Of a DNA stretch of 64,000 nucleotides, positions 26,316 through 37,841 are shown piece by piece. The position numbers were made by a program, and so were the translations under genes. Source of the DNA: Occultella kanbiaonis (GTDB lineage: Bacteria; Actinomycetota; Actinomycetes; Actinomycetales; Beutenbergiaceae); contig NZ_CP046175.1 of assembly GCF_009708215.1 (NCBI RefSeq), forward strand, positions 1,922,001 through 1,986,000. The letters are read 5' to 3'. Positions within the stretch are counted from its first letter, which is position 1. Every line of letters begins with the position of its first letter. The notes beneath the pieces were generated by a model that saw only the letters and a program-made list of their open reading frames with translations, was not told the origin of the DNA and did no database searches.

Positions 26316-26915
26316 TCAGCCGGGGATCCGGTTCCGCAGTCGGTGCTCCAGGTTCGCCCGGACCGCTGGCCACTCAGAGCGCAGGATCGAGAAGAGGACC
26401 GCGTCCAGCAGGGCGCCGTTTCGGAAGCGTCGATTCGCGCGCAGCACGCCGTCCTGCTTCGCACCGAGACGTTCGATGGCGGCACGGGACTGGTGGTTCA
26501 CCCACTGCGTCCGCAGGCCGACACACTCGCACCCCAGGGTCTCGAACGCATGCGTGAGCAGCAGCAACTTCGACTCCGCGTTCGTGCCGCTCCCGTGGGC
26601 AGAGGCCCGGTTCCAGGTGTACCCGATCTCCAGGCGTGGCACCGCGGGGTCCCAGTCGTAGTACGTGGTCATCCCAAGCACGGTCCCGTCCGGCCGGAGT
26701 GCGGTGAACGCCAGCATCTCGCCGCGAGCCTGACGCTCCAGTCGGCTCTCGATCTCACCGGCCATGTCCTCCGGCCGCGGGATCGAGGTGTACCAGCGGT
26801 CCCACATCCGACCGTCCTGCACCGCGTCGACGAGGCCGTCGTGGTGTGCTGGGGAGAGCGGCTCCAGCCGAACCAGGTGGCCGGTCAGGGTGAGGTGTTC
26901 GAGCGGAATCGACAT
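26316..26915 (-). CDS. RimJ/RimL-type GNAT acetyltransferase
   Basis: 199 residues. Starts with the family signature LTLTGHLVRLEPLSPAHHDGL. The centre has LEIGYTWNRASAHGSGTNAES, where the acetyl-CoA loop is degenerate but positioned as in RimL-like enzymes, followed by CVGLRTQWVNHQSRAAIERLGA. It probably acetylates a protein N-terminus or small amine; the target is unknown. It lies between convergent YbaY-like and co-directional HxlR genes with no obvious operon. Confidence 0.82.
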   Translation of the reverse strand: MSIPLEHLTLTGHLVRLEPLSPAHHDGLVDAVQDGRMWDRWYTSIPRPEDMAGEIESRLERQARGEMLAFTALRPDGTVLGMTTYYDWDPAVPRLEIGYTWNRASAHGSGTNAESKLLLLTHAFETLGCECVGLRTQWVNHQSRAAIERLGAKQDGVLRANRRFRNGALLDAVLFSILRSEWPAVRANLEHRLRNRIPG

Positions 26916-27024
26916 GCGCCAAGGGGATCACGCCGGGCCGGGGCGGCTCCACTCGCCACGCCCGGCGAGCCTGCGCCCGCCCCGGGAGTCCAGCGGCCAC
27001 CCGGGACAGCGACCGCCTCAGGAC

Positions 27025-27702
27025 TCAGGCTCGGGCGGCGGCCACGTCCGCCAGGCGCATCTGCCCGAGCCAGCCCGGGATCGCCCGCCTGACGTCCGCG
27101 GGCCCCTCGACGGTGACGTCCCCGGAGCGCAGGGCGCCTTCCCAGCGGGCCTCCCCGCGCCACAACCGGACCAGCGTGCGCAGGGTGGTCCGGACGGTGG
27201 CGATCGACCCGAACCCCGGGTCGTAGTCGCAGACGTCCACGTCGTCACCGGTGACCACCAGCCACCATCCGCCGACCCGGAGGGGCAGGTCGGAGAGCCG
27301 GAACTCCAGCACCGTGCGTGTCCGCGGCCACGCCGCCACCGGGATGGTCCGGCGCATGTCCCAGAACAGCAGGTGCGGGTCCAGGTCGTCCTCGCCGAGG
27401 TCACCCACCCACCGCAGGCCCCAGACCCCGAGTGCCTCGACCACCTCCTGCAGATCCAGCCCGGACTCGGTCAGGGCGTAGCTGACCTTGCCGCCCACCT
27501 CCACCCGGCGCACCAGGCCGGCCCGGTCAAGGCTGCGCAGGCGCTTGGAGAGCAGCGCCGGCGACATCTTCGGCAGCCCGCGGCGCAGTTCGTTGAAGTG
27601 GCTGCTGCCGGAGATCAGCTCCCGGATGATCAGCAGCGTCCAGCGCTCGTCGAGCACCTCCATCGCCTTCGCGACAGGGCAGAACTGACCGTACGTCGCC
27701 AT
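27025..27702 (-). CDS. HxlR family regulator with a C-terminal SCP2-like domain
   Basis: 225 residues. The HxlR winged helix occupies residues 5-100: FCPVAKAMEVLDERWTLLII with C8, FNELRRGLPKMSPALLSKRL as recognition region and the beta wing VGGKVSYALTESG. The remaining 110 residues resemble a sterol-carrier-like (SCP2) fold that could bind a ligand. GAGGAGG lies five bases before the ATG at 27702. It is divergent from a methyltransferase gene with an inverted repeat in between, so it is the likely regulator of that gene. Confidence 0.85.
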   Translation of the reverse strand: MATYGQFCPVAKAMEVLDERWTLLIIRELISGSSHFNELRRGLPKMSPALLSKRLRSLDRAGLVRRVEVGGKVSYALTESGLDLQEVVEALGVWGLRWVGDLGEDDLDPHLLFWDMRRTIPVAAWPRTRTVLEFRLSDLPLRVGGWWLVVTGDDVDVCDYDPGFGSIATVRTTLRTLVRLWRGEARWEGALRSGDVTVEGPADVRRAIPGWLGQMRLADVAAARA

Positions 27703-27764
27703 AGTGACCTCCTCGTCCTGCGCCAATTAGACGCCTGCCGCGACCCGCTGACCAGTACAGATCG

Positions 27765-27782
27765 TGAACCACCTCCGGTTCA
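27765..27782. promoter_or_regulatory. Inverted repeat between hxlR-like and methyltransferase genes
   Basis: TGAACC and GGTTCA are perfect 6-bp arms six bases apart, located 71 bases before the methyltransferase ATG. Its place in a divergent promoter region fits an operator for the HxlR-type protein. Confidence 0.4.
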
Positions 27783-27852
27783 GAGATGGCACTGGAGGCG
27801 CAGGTCCGGCGGCCGCACGCTGGGAGCTCCCCCAAACGAAGGAGTTCCGACC

Positions 27853-28692
27853 ATGGCACAACAGATCACCACCGACCCCGTCGACCGCGAACTCAAGGCG
27901 AAGCACCGCACCATGTGGGGCCTCGGCGCCTACGACCGGGTGGCCGCCGAGATCATCCCGTCACTGGGGCCCGTGCTCGTCGAGGCCGCAGGCATCACCC
28001 CGGGGCAGCGGGTCCTGGACGTCGCGGCCGGCACCGGCAACGCCGCCGTCCCCGCGGCCCGCGTCGGCGCGCACGTGGTCGCGAGCGACCTCACCCCCGC
28101 CCTCCTCGAGATCGGCGAGCGGACCGTCGCCGGCACCGGCCTGCGCCTGGACTGGCTGGAGGCGGACGCCGAGGCACTCCCGTTCGACGACGCCGCCTTC
28201 GACGCCGTCCTGTCCTGCGTCGGCGTGATGTTCGCGCCCCATCACCAGGACGCCGCCGACGAACTCCTCCGAGTCACCCGCCCGGGCGGAACCATCGGGC
28301 TGCTCTCCTGGACGCCCGAAGGATTCATCGGCCAGATGTTCGCCACCATGAAGCCGTTCGCCCCGCCGCCTCCGCCCGGCGCCCAGCCTCCGCCGCTGTG
28401 GGGCCGGGAGGACCACGTCCGCGCCCTGCTCGGAGACGGCGCCGAGCTCCGGGCGGCGCAGCGGCGCACCCTCGTGGTCGACGCCTTCGCGGACGGCGAG
28501 GCGTTCCGCGACTACTTCAAGGAGACGTACGGGCCCACGATCGCGGTCTACCGCGCCATCGCCGGCGACCCGGGGAAGGTCGCCGCCCTGGACGCCGCGC
28601 TGGCCGGGCTCGGCGAGCAGTACGGGCGCGAGGCCGGCGGGTCGTTCGTGATGGAGTGGGAGTACCTGCTGCTCACGGCGACCCGAACCTAG
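27853..28692 (+). CDS. UbiE-like class I methyltransferase
   Basis: 279 residues. SAM motif I is VLDVAAGTGN (about 54-63), followed by VVASDLTPALLEIGE and the post-motif DAEALPFDDAAFDAVLSCVGVMFAPHH typical of Methyltransf_11. A Pro-rich loop (FAPPPPPGAQPPP) precedes the C-terminal helical cap. AAGGAG eight bases before the ATG is a strong ribosome site. The substrate is unknown; control by the divergent HxlR-type regulator hints at a response to a toxic or quinone-like compound, which is inference. Confidence 0.85.
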   Translation: MAQQITTDPVDRELKAKHRTMWGLGAYDRVAAEIIPSLGPVLVEAAGITPGQRVLDVAAGTGNAAVPAARVGAHVVASDLTPALLEIGERTVAGTGLRLDWLEADAEALPFDDAAFDAVLSCVGVMFAPHHQDAADELLRVTRPGGTIGLLSWTPEGFIGQMFATMKPFAPPPPPGAQPPPLWGREDHVRALLGDGAELRAAQRRTLVVDAFADGEAFRDYFKETYGPTIAVYRAIAGDPGKVAALDAALAGLGEQYGREAGGSFVMEWEYLLLTATRT

Positions 28693-29515
28693 CGAGCAGG
28701 TGCCAGACCCGTTTGAGGTCCTGCTCGTCGTAGTTCCCACCGCGGGCGGCGGTACCGATCATGGTCGCGTCCAGAACGCCGTCGACGGCGAGGCGCAGCC
28801 CGAGCTCGACGAACCGCCGCCCGCGGTAGGCCGCGTGCGCCCTCAACTCGTCGGCGGTGATCCGGAAGCCGGGATGCCACTCGACCGCGCAGCCGAGCCG
28901 GGCCGCGTCGGACTCCACGGCGGTAGCGCGGAAGCAGGGGTCCAGCACCAGTGCCTCGACGTCGTCCGGGATCCGGACCGGCCCGTGCACGTGCGCCTCG
29001 ATGCAGTCGTCGAGCAGGTCGACCGAGTCCGCATCGGCGATGGCGATCAGCGGCATCCTCATCGCCACCCCGAAGTCGACCGGCTCCAGCACGCTGTCCG
29101 GATAGCAGAACGTGGTGCGGGCGTTGACGTCGGCAGTCAGCCGGAAGTGGGCGGAGCCGAAGCGCTGCGCGCCTCCCACGGCCCGACGGCGGTGGTTCAG
29201 TGCGCCGTACACCGGCCGCTGGTCCGGCGGTGCGTCGTCGTACGCGCTGCCGAACAGGCGGCTCTCCCAGGCCCAGCGGTCGCCGCCCGGGTGGGCGGTC
29301 AGCCCACCGTTGCTGGTCCGCGTCTCGAACTGTGAGCGGTACCGGCCGTCGTCCGCCATCGCCGCCAGGATCGCACGGCCGCCCGCGAACCGGTCCGGGT
29401 GGAACTGCAGGGTCACCCGCTCATCCGAGGAGAGCGGCGGCCCGGCGTCACGCTCGACCTGCACCGCCACGTGCGCGAGCGCACGTTGCTGTGCCGGCGT
29501 GAGTGTGAGGGTCAT
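28673..29515 (-). CDS. DUF3626 domain protein
   Basis: 280 residues. The wording LTLTPAQQRALAHVAVQVE, ITLQFHPDR-like VTLQFHPDRFAGG, then YGALNHRRRAVGGAQRFGSAHF, and FRITADELRAHAAYRGRRF are characteristic of DUF3626, a family of unknown function. The 3' end overlaps the convergent methyltransferase gene by 20 bases. The ATG at 29515 is preferred over a TTG 24 codons upstream because TAGTCT sits seven bases before it. Confidence 0.75.
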   Translation of the reverse strand: MTLTLTPAQQRALAHVAVQVERDAGPPLSSDERVTLQFHPDRFAGGRAILAAMADDGRYRSQFETRTSNGGLTAHPGGDRWAWESRLFGSAYDDAPPDQRPVYGALNHRRRAVGGAQRFGSAHFRLTADVNARTTFCYPDSVLEPVDFGVAMRMPLIAIADADSVDLLDDCIEAHVHGPVRIPDDVEALVLDPCFRATAVESDAARLGCAVEWHPGFRITADELRAHAAYRGRRFVELGLRLAVDGVLDATMIGTAARGGNYDEQDLKRVWHLLARFGSP

Positions 29516-29522
29516 CGCGAGG

Positions 29523-29528
29523 AGACTA
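29523..29528 (-). promoter_or_regulatory. -10 box TAGTCT, leaderless start for the DUF3626 gene
   Basis: Read on the minus strand, TAGTCT ends seven bases before the ATG at 29515. Confidence 0.45.
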
Positions 29529-29687
29529 TGCCGCCGGCCGGCGCCCGCCCGTGCGCGGCGTCGGGTGGCGGGCGCACGTTGTTCCAATCGCTAGGCAAAT
29601 CCGTGCTGAGAGGTACAGAGTTGGGAGCACAGTGTCGGTCCCCACGCCTTCGGCCAATCGCCGGGGCGCAGATGCGAAGGAGCAGTC

Positions 29688-30694
<1,007 letters not shown>

Positions 30695-30695
<1 letters not shown>

Positions 30696-31369
30696 TGGCG
30701 GACGTGCTGGACGTCGCCTGGGCGACGGAGTGGGTCCGCCGCAGTGCCGCCGTCGTCGGTGAGCACCGGATGGAGCTGATCGATCTGGACCGTGCCATCG
30801 GCGATGGTGACCACGGCGAGAACCTCGACCGCGGCTTCAAGGCGGTGCTGGTCAAGCTGGACAATCCGGACACCCCGAAGCCGGAGTCGGTCGGCGACGT
30901 GCTCAAGCTGGTCGCGACCACACTGATGTCCACGGTCGGTGGTGCGGCCGGCCCGCTGTACGGGACGGCGTATCTGCGTGCCGCCAAGGTCGCCGACGGC
31001 CCCACGGTCGACGCCGCCGGCATCGCGGCACTGCTCGACGCCGCCGTTGGCGGCATCGTCGCGCGCGGCAAGGCCGAGGTGGGCGACAAGACGATGGTCG
31101 ACGCGTGGACCCCTGCGGCCGCGGCCGCCCTGGAGGTCGCCGACGGCGGTGGGACGGCCACGCAGGCGCTGCGCGCGGCGGCGACGGCGGCCCGCACCGG
31201 TGCCGAGTCGACCGATCCGCTCGTGGCGCGCAAGGGCCGGGCCAGTTACCTGGGGGAGCGGGCCGTCGGGCACCGGGACCCGGGTGCGGAGTCCTCCGCC
31301 CTGCTCCTCGCGGTGGCCGCCGACGTGGCCGAGGCAGCCGGGGCCGGCGCGGCCGGGGCGGCGGGGTGA
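30695..31369 (+). CDS. dhaL: Dihydroxyacetone kinase, ADP-binding subunit
   Basis: 224 residues. An all-helical barrel that holds tightly bound ADP, which is rephosphorylated by DhaM. The magnesium/ADP motif is DLDRAIGDGDHG with D32, D37 and D39. STVGGAAGPLYGTAYLRAA and the late GERAVGHRDPGAESSALLL are family blocks. The ATG shares one base with the dhaK stop (TGATG). The C-terminus is a low-complexity Ala/Gly tail. Confidence 0.96.
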
Positions 31370-32067
31370 GCGCCGCCACGGCGCTCGTGCTCGTCTCCCA
31401 CTCCGCGCAGCTGGCTGCGGGTGCCGTCGAGGTGGCCCAGCAGATGGCTCCGGACGTGGCCATCCGGGCGGCCGGGGGCACCGAGGACGGCCGGATCGGG
31501 ACGAGTTACGACCTGGTCGAGCAGGCCGTCACGGCCCTGCTCGACGGCGGGGCGACAGCGGTCGCGATCCTCACCGACCTGGGGTCGGCAGCGCTCACGG
31601 CGGAGTCGGTCGTGGACGTGCTCGACGACGACCGCGTGGTCATGGTCGACGCCCCGTTCGTCGAGGGGGCGGTCGCGGCGGCGGTCGCGGCCCAGTCCGG
31701 CGGCGACGCCGCCGCGGTCGGCGCCGCCGCCCGCACCGCGATCGACTCGTTCGGCGACTCGGCCACGGTCGGGGCGGGCAGCGCGGGCGACGTCGCCGCG
31801 GCGGCCACGGACGCCGTCGAGCGCTCCGTGGTGCTGCGCAACCGGCTCGGGCTGCATGCCCGGCCCGCGGCCACCCTGGCCCGCAAGGCGGCGGACTTCG
31901 ACGCCGAAGTGACCCTGAACGGGGTGGACGCGGCCAGCGTGCTGGCCCTGATGGGTCTCGGCCTGACCGGCGGTGCCGAGCTGCACCTGCGGGCCACCGG
32001 TCCGCAGGCCGCGCAGGCCCTGGAGGCGATCGTGGCGGACGTGGAGGCCGGCTTCGGCGAGGAGTGA
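31366..32067 (+). CDS. dhaM: Dihydroxyacetone kinase phosphotransfer subunit, EIIA-HPr type
   Basis: 233 residues. Residues 1-125 are an EIIA-Man-like domain with active His 12 (VLVSHSAQLAAG). Residues 150-233 are an HPr-like domain with active His 164 (NRLGLHARPAATLARKAA). The EI-like third domain found in Escherichia coli DhaM is absent, so phosphate should come from the general EI enzyme, encoded elsewhere. An Ala-rich linker joins the domains. The GTG overlaps the dhaL stop (GTGA). A strong hairpin follows the gene. Confidence 0.93.
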   Translation: MSAATALVLVSHSAQLAAGAVEVAQQMAPDVAIRAAGGTEDGRIGTSYDLVEQAVTALLDGGATAVAILTDLGSAALTAESVVDVLDDDRVVMVDAPFVEGAVAAAVAAQSGGDAAAVGAAARTAIDSFGDSATVGAGSAGDVAAAATDAVERSVVLRNRLGLHARPAATLARKAADFDAEVTLNGVDAASVLALMGLGLTGGAELHLRATGPQAAQALEAIVADVEAGFGEE

Positions 32068-32091
32068 GCCGGGCAGGTCGGGCGGAGGTGA

Positions 32092-32123
32092 CGGGCGGCT
32101 GTGGCGAACGCCACAGCCGCCCG
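32092..32123 (+). terminator. Terminator hairpin after dhaKLM
   Basis: A 15-bp perfect stem (CGGGCGGCTGTGGCG and its complement) closes on a two-base AA spacer, 25 bases after the dhaM stop. CTCCCTT follows. The T-run is poor, as is usual in such GC-rich genomes. Confidence 0.75.
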
Positions 32124-32235
32124 CTCCCTTGTACTGACGCCGGAACCGCCGGTCGTCCACCCCTGGTCTGACTCGGCTGGGACACATTTCCCCATGTCGG
32201 ACGACCCGCCGGCCGTCGGCATCGCGCACTATTGA

Positions 32236-34062
<1,827 letters not shown>

Positions 34063-34069
34063 GCCGGAC

Positions 34070-34075
34070 TAGCCT
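34070..34075 (+). promoter_or_regulatory. -10 box TAGCCT, leaderless start for the DUF4233 gene
   Basis: TAGCCT lies eight bases after the exporter stop codon and ends six bases before the GTG at 34082. Confidence 0.45.
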
Positions 34076-34081
34076 GGGGTG

Positions 34082-34567
34082 GTGACCATGCCCCCCGCCC
34101 CCGTGCCGAGCCCCGACGACCGGGCCGCGTCCGCCGTCGACGGTGTCCACGTGGCGCCCGCGGCCACCGGATCCGGCACCGCGACACCACCCGCTCGGCG
34201 ACCGCAGCGTTCGGCGCGGCTGATCTTCTGCCTGACCGTGCTCACCCTCGAGGTGTTCGTGGTCTTCTTCGCCACCCTGGTCGCGTTCGGGCTGCAGCTC
34301 TCCGAGCCCGGGGTGGCCTGGGCGGTCGGTGGCGCAGGCATGCTGGTCTGCATCGTGGCGGCCTACCTGCAGAAGTACCCGATCGGGCTGATCGCCGGGT
34401 ACGTCGTCCAGGCGCTGCTCCTGCTGAGCGGCATCCTGGTCCCGATGATGCTCGTGATCGGCATCGTGTTCGCCGCCATCTGGGTCACGGGCGTATGGCT
34501 CGGCGGGAAGATCGACGCCGAACGCCTCGAGCGGCTGCGCGCCGAGCAGGCCGCCGCTGCATCCTGA
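34082..34567 (+). CDS. DUF4233 membrane protein
   Basis: 161 residues. A Pro/Ala-rich cytoplasmic lead of about 45 residues precedes four hydrophobic segments: [56 protein letters not shown] and [22 protein letters not shown]4233 genes characteristically sit between folC and ndk in actinobacteria. Here the protein is still next to ndk but lies 13 kb from folC. GTG at 34079 and ATG at 34088 are alternative starts. Function unknown. Confidence 0.82.
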   Translation: MTMPPAPVPSPDDRAASAVDGVHVAPAATGSGTATPPARRPQRSARLIFCLTVLTLEVFVVFFATLVAFGLQLSEPGVAWAVGGAGMLVCIVAAYLQKYPIGLIAGYVVQALLLLSGILVPMMLVIGIVFAAIWVTGVWLGGKIDAERLERLRAEQAAAAS

Positions 34568-34573
34568 CGCCAC

Positions 34574-34579
34574 TACTGT
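34574..34579 (+). promoter_or_regulatory. -10 box TACTGT, leaderless start for ndk
   Basis: TACTGT ends seven bases before the ATG at 34587, immediately after the DUF4233 stop. Confidence 0.45.
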
Positions 34580-34586
34580 GAGTGCC

Positions 34587-35015
34587 ATGACGACCAGCAC
34601 CGAGCGCACCCTCATCCTGATCAAGCCCGACGGCGTCCGGCGCGGTCTCGTCGGCGAGATCCTCCGGCGGGTGGAGGCGAAGGGGTACACGCTCACCTCC
34701 GTCGAACTCCGGACCGCCGACGACGACCTCCTTGCCGCCCACTACGCCGAGCACGAGGGCAAGCCGTTCTACGCCCCGCTCGTGGAGTTCATGGGCTCCG
34801 GCCCGGTGCTCGCCGCGATCGCCGAGGGCAACCGCGTGATCGAGGGTTTCCGCGCGCTCGCCGGGGCGACCGACCCCACCGCGGCGCTGCCGGGCACCAT
34901 CCGCGGCGACCTCGGTCGCGACTGGGGCCTGAAGGTGCAGCAGAACCTGGTGCACGGCTCCGACTCCGTGGAGTCCGCCGAGCGCGAGATCGGCCTCTGG
35001 TTCCCGGGTCGCTGA
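34587..35015 (+). CDS. ndk: Nucleoside diphosphate kinase
   Basis: 142 residues. Transfers the gamma-phosphate between nucleoside tri- and diphosphates through a phosphohistidine. The start [16 protein letters not shown] is typical and the active His is H123 in NLVHGSDS, with E134 of the [10 protein letters not shown] block downstream. The ATG at 34587 is preferred to a GTG three codons earlier because it gives the family start and has a -10 box seven bases upstream. Confidence 0.97.
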   Translation: MTTSTERTLILIKPDGVRRGLVGEILRRVEAKGYTLTSVELRTADDDLLAAHYAEHEGKPFYAPLVEFMGSGPVLAAIAEGNRVIEGFRALAGATDPTAALPGTIRGDLGRDWGLKVQQNLVHGSDSVESAEREIGLWFPGR

Positions 35016-35086
35016 CCGCTCACGGCCTCGGGACAGGCGCCTCAAAACGCACACGAACCGGGCCGGCGTGAGGCCACGATCGGACA

Positions 35087-35116
35087 TTGCCCCGCCCGAT
35101 GCCGCGTCCGTAGCCT
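35087..35116 (+). promoter_or_regulatory. Candidate promoter of the dehydrogenase-isomerase-DeoR operon
   Basis: TTGCCC (35087-35092) and TAGCCT (35111-35116) are 18 bases apart. Transcription would begin near 35123 and give a leader of about 60 bases before the TTG start. Confidence 0.45.
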
Positions 35117-35181
35117 GCTTCCAGGGACGGGTGACGACGCCCTCCTGTGACACGACACCTTCACGGACCGCAGGGGGAGCC

Positions 35182-36174
35182 TTGACCAACCCGCCCAACC
35201 CGACCATCCTGATCGACCTGTTGCCGGACCTGCGGCGTGACCTGTTCGGTCCGGCGCGGATGGCCAGGCTGGCCGAGTTCGGCGAGGTGTTCGCACCCGA
35301 TCGCAGGCTGGTGGCCGAGCGGCGCCTGGAGTACGACATCGTCGTCACCGGGTGGGGGTCGGCACGGTTCCCGGACCGGTTGCAGCCGGAGAACCGTCTT
35401 CGGATGATCGCGCACAGTGCGGGCACGATCCGCAAGGTCGTTCCCAGGACGCTGCTGACGGACGGCGTCCGGGTCAGCCAGGCGGCCTCGGGGATGGCCG
35501 TCTCGGTGGCCGAGCTCGCCCTGTACATGACGCTGTCCCTGATGCGGAACCTCGCCCAGGTCGATCGACGGATGCAGCGGGGCGACTGGGCCGGCGCGTC
35601 GGGATTCGGCCTTGGCCGCACGATCGCGGGCACCCGGATCGGCGTGATCGGAGCAAGCAGGGTCGGCCGCGCCTACATCGAGCACCTGACCGGGCTGGGC
35701 GCCGAGGTGGTCGTCACCGACCCCTACCTGACCCGGCGGGACGCGGAGGAGATGGGCGTTCAGCTCTGTGACCTCGACGAGTTGCTCCGGTCCTGTGCGG
35801 TCGTTGCTCTGCACGCTCCGGTCACCGACGAGACCCGCGGGATGCTGACGGCGCAGCGGCTCTCGCTGATCCCGAACGGCGGCATCCTCGTCAACACGGC
35901 CCGGTCGGCGGTCCTGGACAGCGGGGCGCTGCTCTCGGAGTTGCGCAGCGGTCGACTGAGTGCGGCTCTCGACGTCTACGACGTCGAGCCGTTGCCGGCC
36001 GACGACCCCTTGTGGACGCTGCCGAACGTCCTGCTGACACCACACATCGGCGCCTTGACCACCCATTCGCGGGCGATGCAGGGCGATGTGGTGGTCGACG
36101 AGATCGACCGGTTCGTGGCGGGTGCGCCGTTGGTCTTCGAGGTCACGGACCTGACGTACGACCGTCTCGCATGA
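35182..36174 (+). CDS. D-isomer-specific 2-hydroxyacid dehydrogenase
   Basis: 330 residues. The NAD-binding domain begins at TRIGVIGASRVGRAYIEHL. LLRSCAVVALHAP, NGGILVNTARSAVLD (catalytic Arg), ALDVYDVEPLP (catalytic Glu) and TPHIGALT (catalytic His) are all in order. It probably reduces or oxidises a sugar-derived hydroxy acid. The start is uncertain: the TTG at 35182 begins the conserved part with GGGGGAG just before it, and a GTG at 35131 is possible. The stop overlaps the next gene (ATGA). Confidence 0.87.
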   Translation: MTNPPNPTILIDLLPDLRRDLFGPARMARLAEFGEVFAPDRRLVAERRLEYDIVVTGWGSARFPDRLQPENRLRMIAHSAGTIRKVVPRTLLTDGVRVSQAASGMAVSVAELALYMTLSLMRNLAQVDRRMQRGDWAGASGFGLGRTIAGTRIGVIGASRVGRAYIEHLTGLGAEVVVTDPYLTRRDAEEMGVQLCDLDELLRSCAVVALHAPVTDETRGMLTAQRLSLIPNGGILVNTARSAVLDSGALLSELRSGRLSAALDVYDVEPLPADDPLWTLPNVLLTPHIGALTTHSRAMQGDVVVDEIDRFVAGAPLVFEVTDLTYDRLA

Positions 36175-36989
36175 ACCGGAGCCTGGCGTACTCGACCCTG
36201 GGTGAGCCAGGGATGGACGTCTCGACGGTGATCTCGCGTGCGGGACTCGCCGGCGCGGTCGGCCTGGAACTTCGGGTGGCGCCGGGCGAGGTCCTCACGC
36301 TCGCCTCCGGCGTGGTGACGGCGCGGGGGCTGGGCGAGCGGCTCCGGGCCGCAGGACTGACGGTGCTCGCGCTGAACTCCTACGTCGCCCTGGCCTCCGG
36401 GCAGGACCCGACCGCGGTCGACGGCGAGCTCCGTCATCTTCTCGATCTCGCCGACGCCGTCGGTGCAGCAGGCGTTCGCGTCTTCGTGAAGCGTCCGGAG
36501 CACGCGTCGGCTGCCGAAGGTGACCGTCTCGCCGTCGAGCGGCTCGGCCGTGTGCTGGGCACCGCCGCCACCGGTCCGCTGGTGCTCATCGAGACGCACG
36601 ACTCCCACTCGACCGGAGCCTCGGTGCGGGCCCTGCTCGATCGGCTGCCGCAGTCGATCGCCGACCGGGTGGGCGTCATCTGGGACACCGCGCACACCTG
36701 GTCGGCACGGGAGGATCCGGCTCGAAGTGCGGCATTGTTGCGCCCCTGGCTCACTCACGTGCAGGTCAAGGACGTGGCCGACCGGGCCGATCCGAGACCG
36801 GTGGACCTGGGGACCGGTCGGTTCCCGGTCCAGGAACTCGCCGACGCGCTCGACGGGATCGGTTACGACGGGCCGGTCAGCCTCGAGTGGGAGCGCACCT
36901 GGCACCCGGCACTCCCGCCGCTCACGCAGGCCCTCGGACACCTGCGTGGCTGGGCCGCGCCACTGCTCCCGGAGGGTGGACCGACATGA
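36171..36989 (+). CDS. Sugar phosphate isomerase/epimerase (xylose-isomerase-like TIM barrel)
   Basis: 272 residues. AP_endonuc_2-type barrel: the metal ligands are read at LIETHDSH, GVIWDTAH, THVQVKD and VSLEWER, the normal Glu-Asp-His-Glu succession. Related proteins isomerise keto sugars or inositol derivatives. It is coupled at both ends (ATGA overlaps) to a 2-hydroxyacid dehydrogenase and a DeoR regulator, so the three should be made together and act on one sugar acid or polyol. The substrate is unknown. Confidence 0.85.
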   Translation: MNRSLAYSTLGEPGMDVSTVISRAGLAGAVGLELRVAPGEVLTLASGVVTARGLGERLRAAGLTVLALNSYVALASGQDPTAVDGELRHLLDLADAVGAAGVRVFVKRPEHASAAEGDRLAVERLGRVLGTAATGPLVLIETHDSHSTGASVRALLDRLPQSIADRVGVIWDTAHTWSAREDPARSAALLRPWLTHVQVKDVADRADPRPVDLGTGRFPVQELADALDGIGYDGPVSLEWERTWHPALPPLTQALGHLRGWAAPLLPEGGPT

Positions 36990-37792
36990 GCGACTCTGCG
37001 TCCGCGGCACCCGAGGTCGCCGGAAGGGCGTCGGCGGTGCAGCGGCGCCGGACCGAGCTCCTCGCGCTCGTTCGGCGGGAGGGTCGCCTCGACGTGGGTC
37101 CCACCGCGGCCCGGCTCGGCGTCACCCAGGAGACCCTGCGACGCGATCTGCTGGCGATGGAGCGGTCCGGACTGGTCCGCCGGACCTACGGGGCCGCGTT
37201 CCCCGTCGAGAGTGGCCGGCTCGAGGCGAAGTACGAGGTGCGCAAGTCCCGCAACGTCGAGGAGAAACGGCGCATCGCCGATGCGGCGGCCGCCTTGGTC
37301 GGACCTGCGCAGACGGTCTACATCGACGACGGGTACCTGCCGAGTCTCGTCGCGCAGCGGCTGACGTCGGAGCGGCCGGTCACGGTCGTGACGAGTTCCC
37401 TGCCGACCGCGATGGCGGTCGCGGAGCGACCGGGAGTCGAGGTGCTCCTCGTCGGCGGCCGGGTGCGCGGATCCGCGTTCAGCACGGTCGAGCACGGTCG
37501 CGACTCCCTCCTCGAACGGCTCCGCATCGACGTCGCCTTCATGAGCGCCGGCGGGATCTCGCCCGAACGTGGCTTGACCACCACCGATCCGGCCGTGGCC
37601 GCCGTGAAGACGGCCGCGATGGCTGCCTCGGCACGCCGGATCTTCATCGGCACCCACGCGAAGTTCGGCATGACCGCCTTCGTCCGATTCGCCGACGTCC
37701 ACGAGTTCGAGGCCCTGGTCACGGGCACCGAGGTCCCCGCGCACCGCACCGCCCGGTACGCACGCCTGGGCCCGCGGGTGATCCGAGCATGA
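36986..37792 (+). CDS. DeoR/GlpR family transcriptional regulator
   Basis: 268 residues. Helix-turn-helix: RRTELLALVRREGRLDVG, then LGVTQETLRRDLLAMERSGL. The DeoR C-terminal sensor follows with IDDGYLPSLVAQRL, VLLVGGRVRGSAFSTV and FMSAGGISPERGLTT. Such sensors bind phosphorylated sugars. It is the last gene of a coupled operon with a dehydrogenase and an isomerase and so should regulate that operon itself. Confidence 0.92.
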   Translation: MSDSASAAPEVAGRASAVQRRRTELLALVRREGRLDVGPTAARLGVTQETLRRDLLAMERSGLVRRTYGAAFPVESGRLEAKYEVRKSRNVEEKRRIADAAAALVGPAQTVYIDDGYLPSLVAQRLTSERPVTVVTSSLPTAMAVAERPGVEVLLVGGRVRGSAFSTVEHGRDSLLERLRIDVAFMSAGGISPERGLTTTDPAVAAVKTAAMAASARRIFIGTHAKFGMTAFVRFADVHEFEALVTGTEVPAHRTARYARLGPRVIRA

Positions 37793-37841
37793 CCGGCGCA
37801 TCTCGTCCCCTCCGCAACGACGCGTCACCGGGAGCGCGCGA

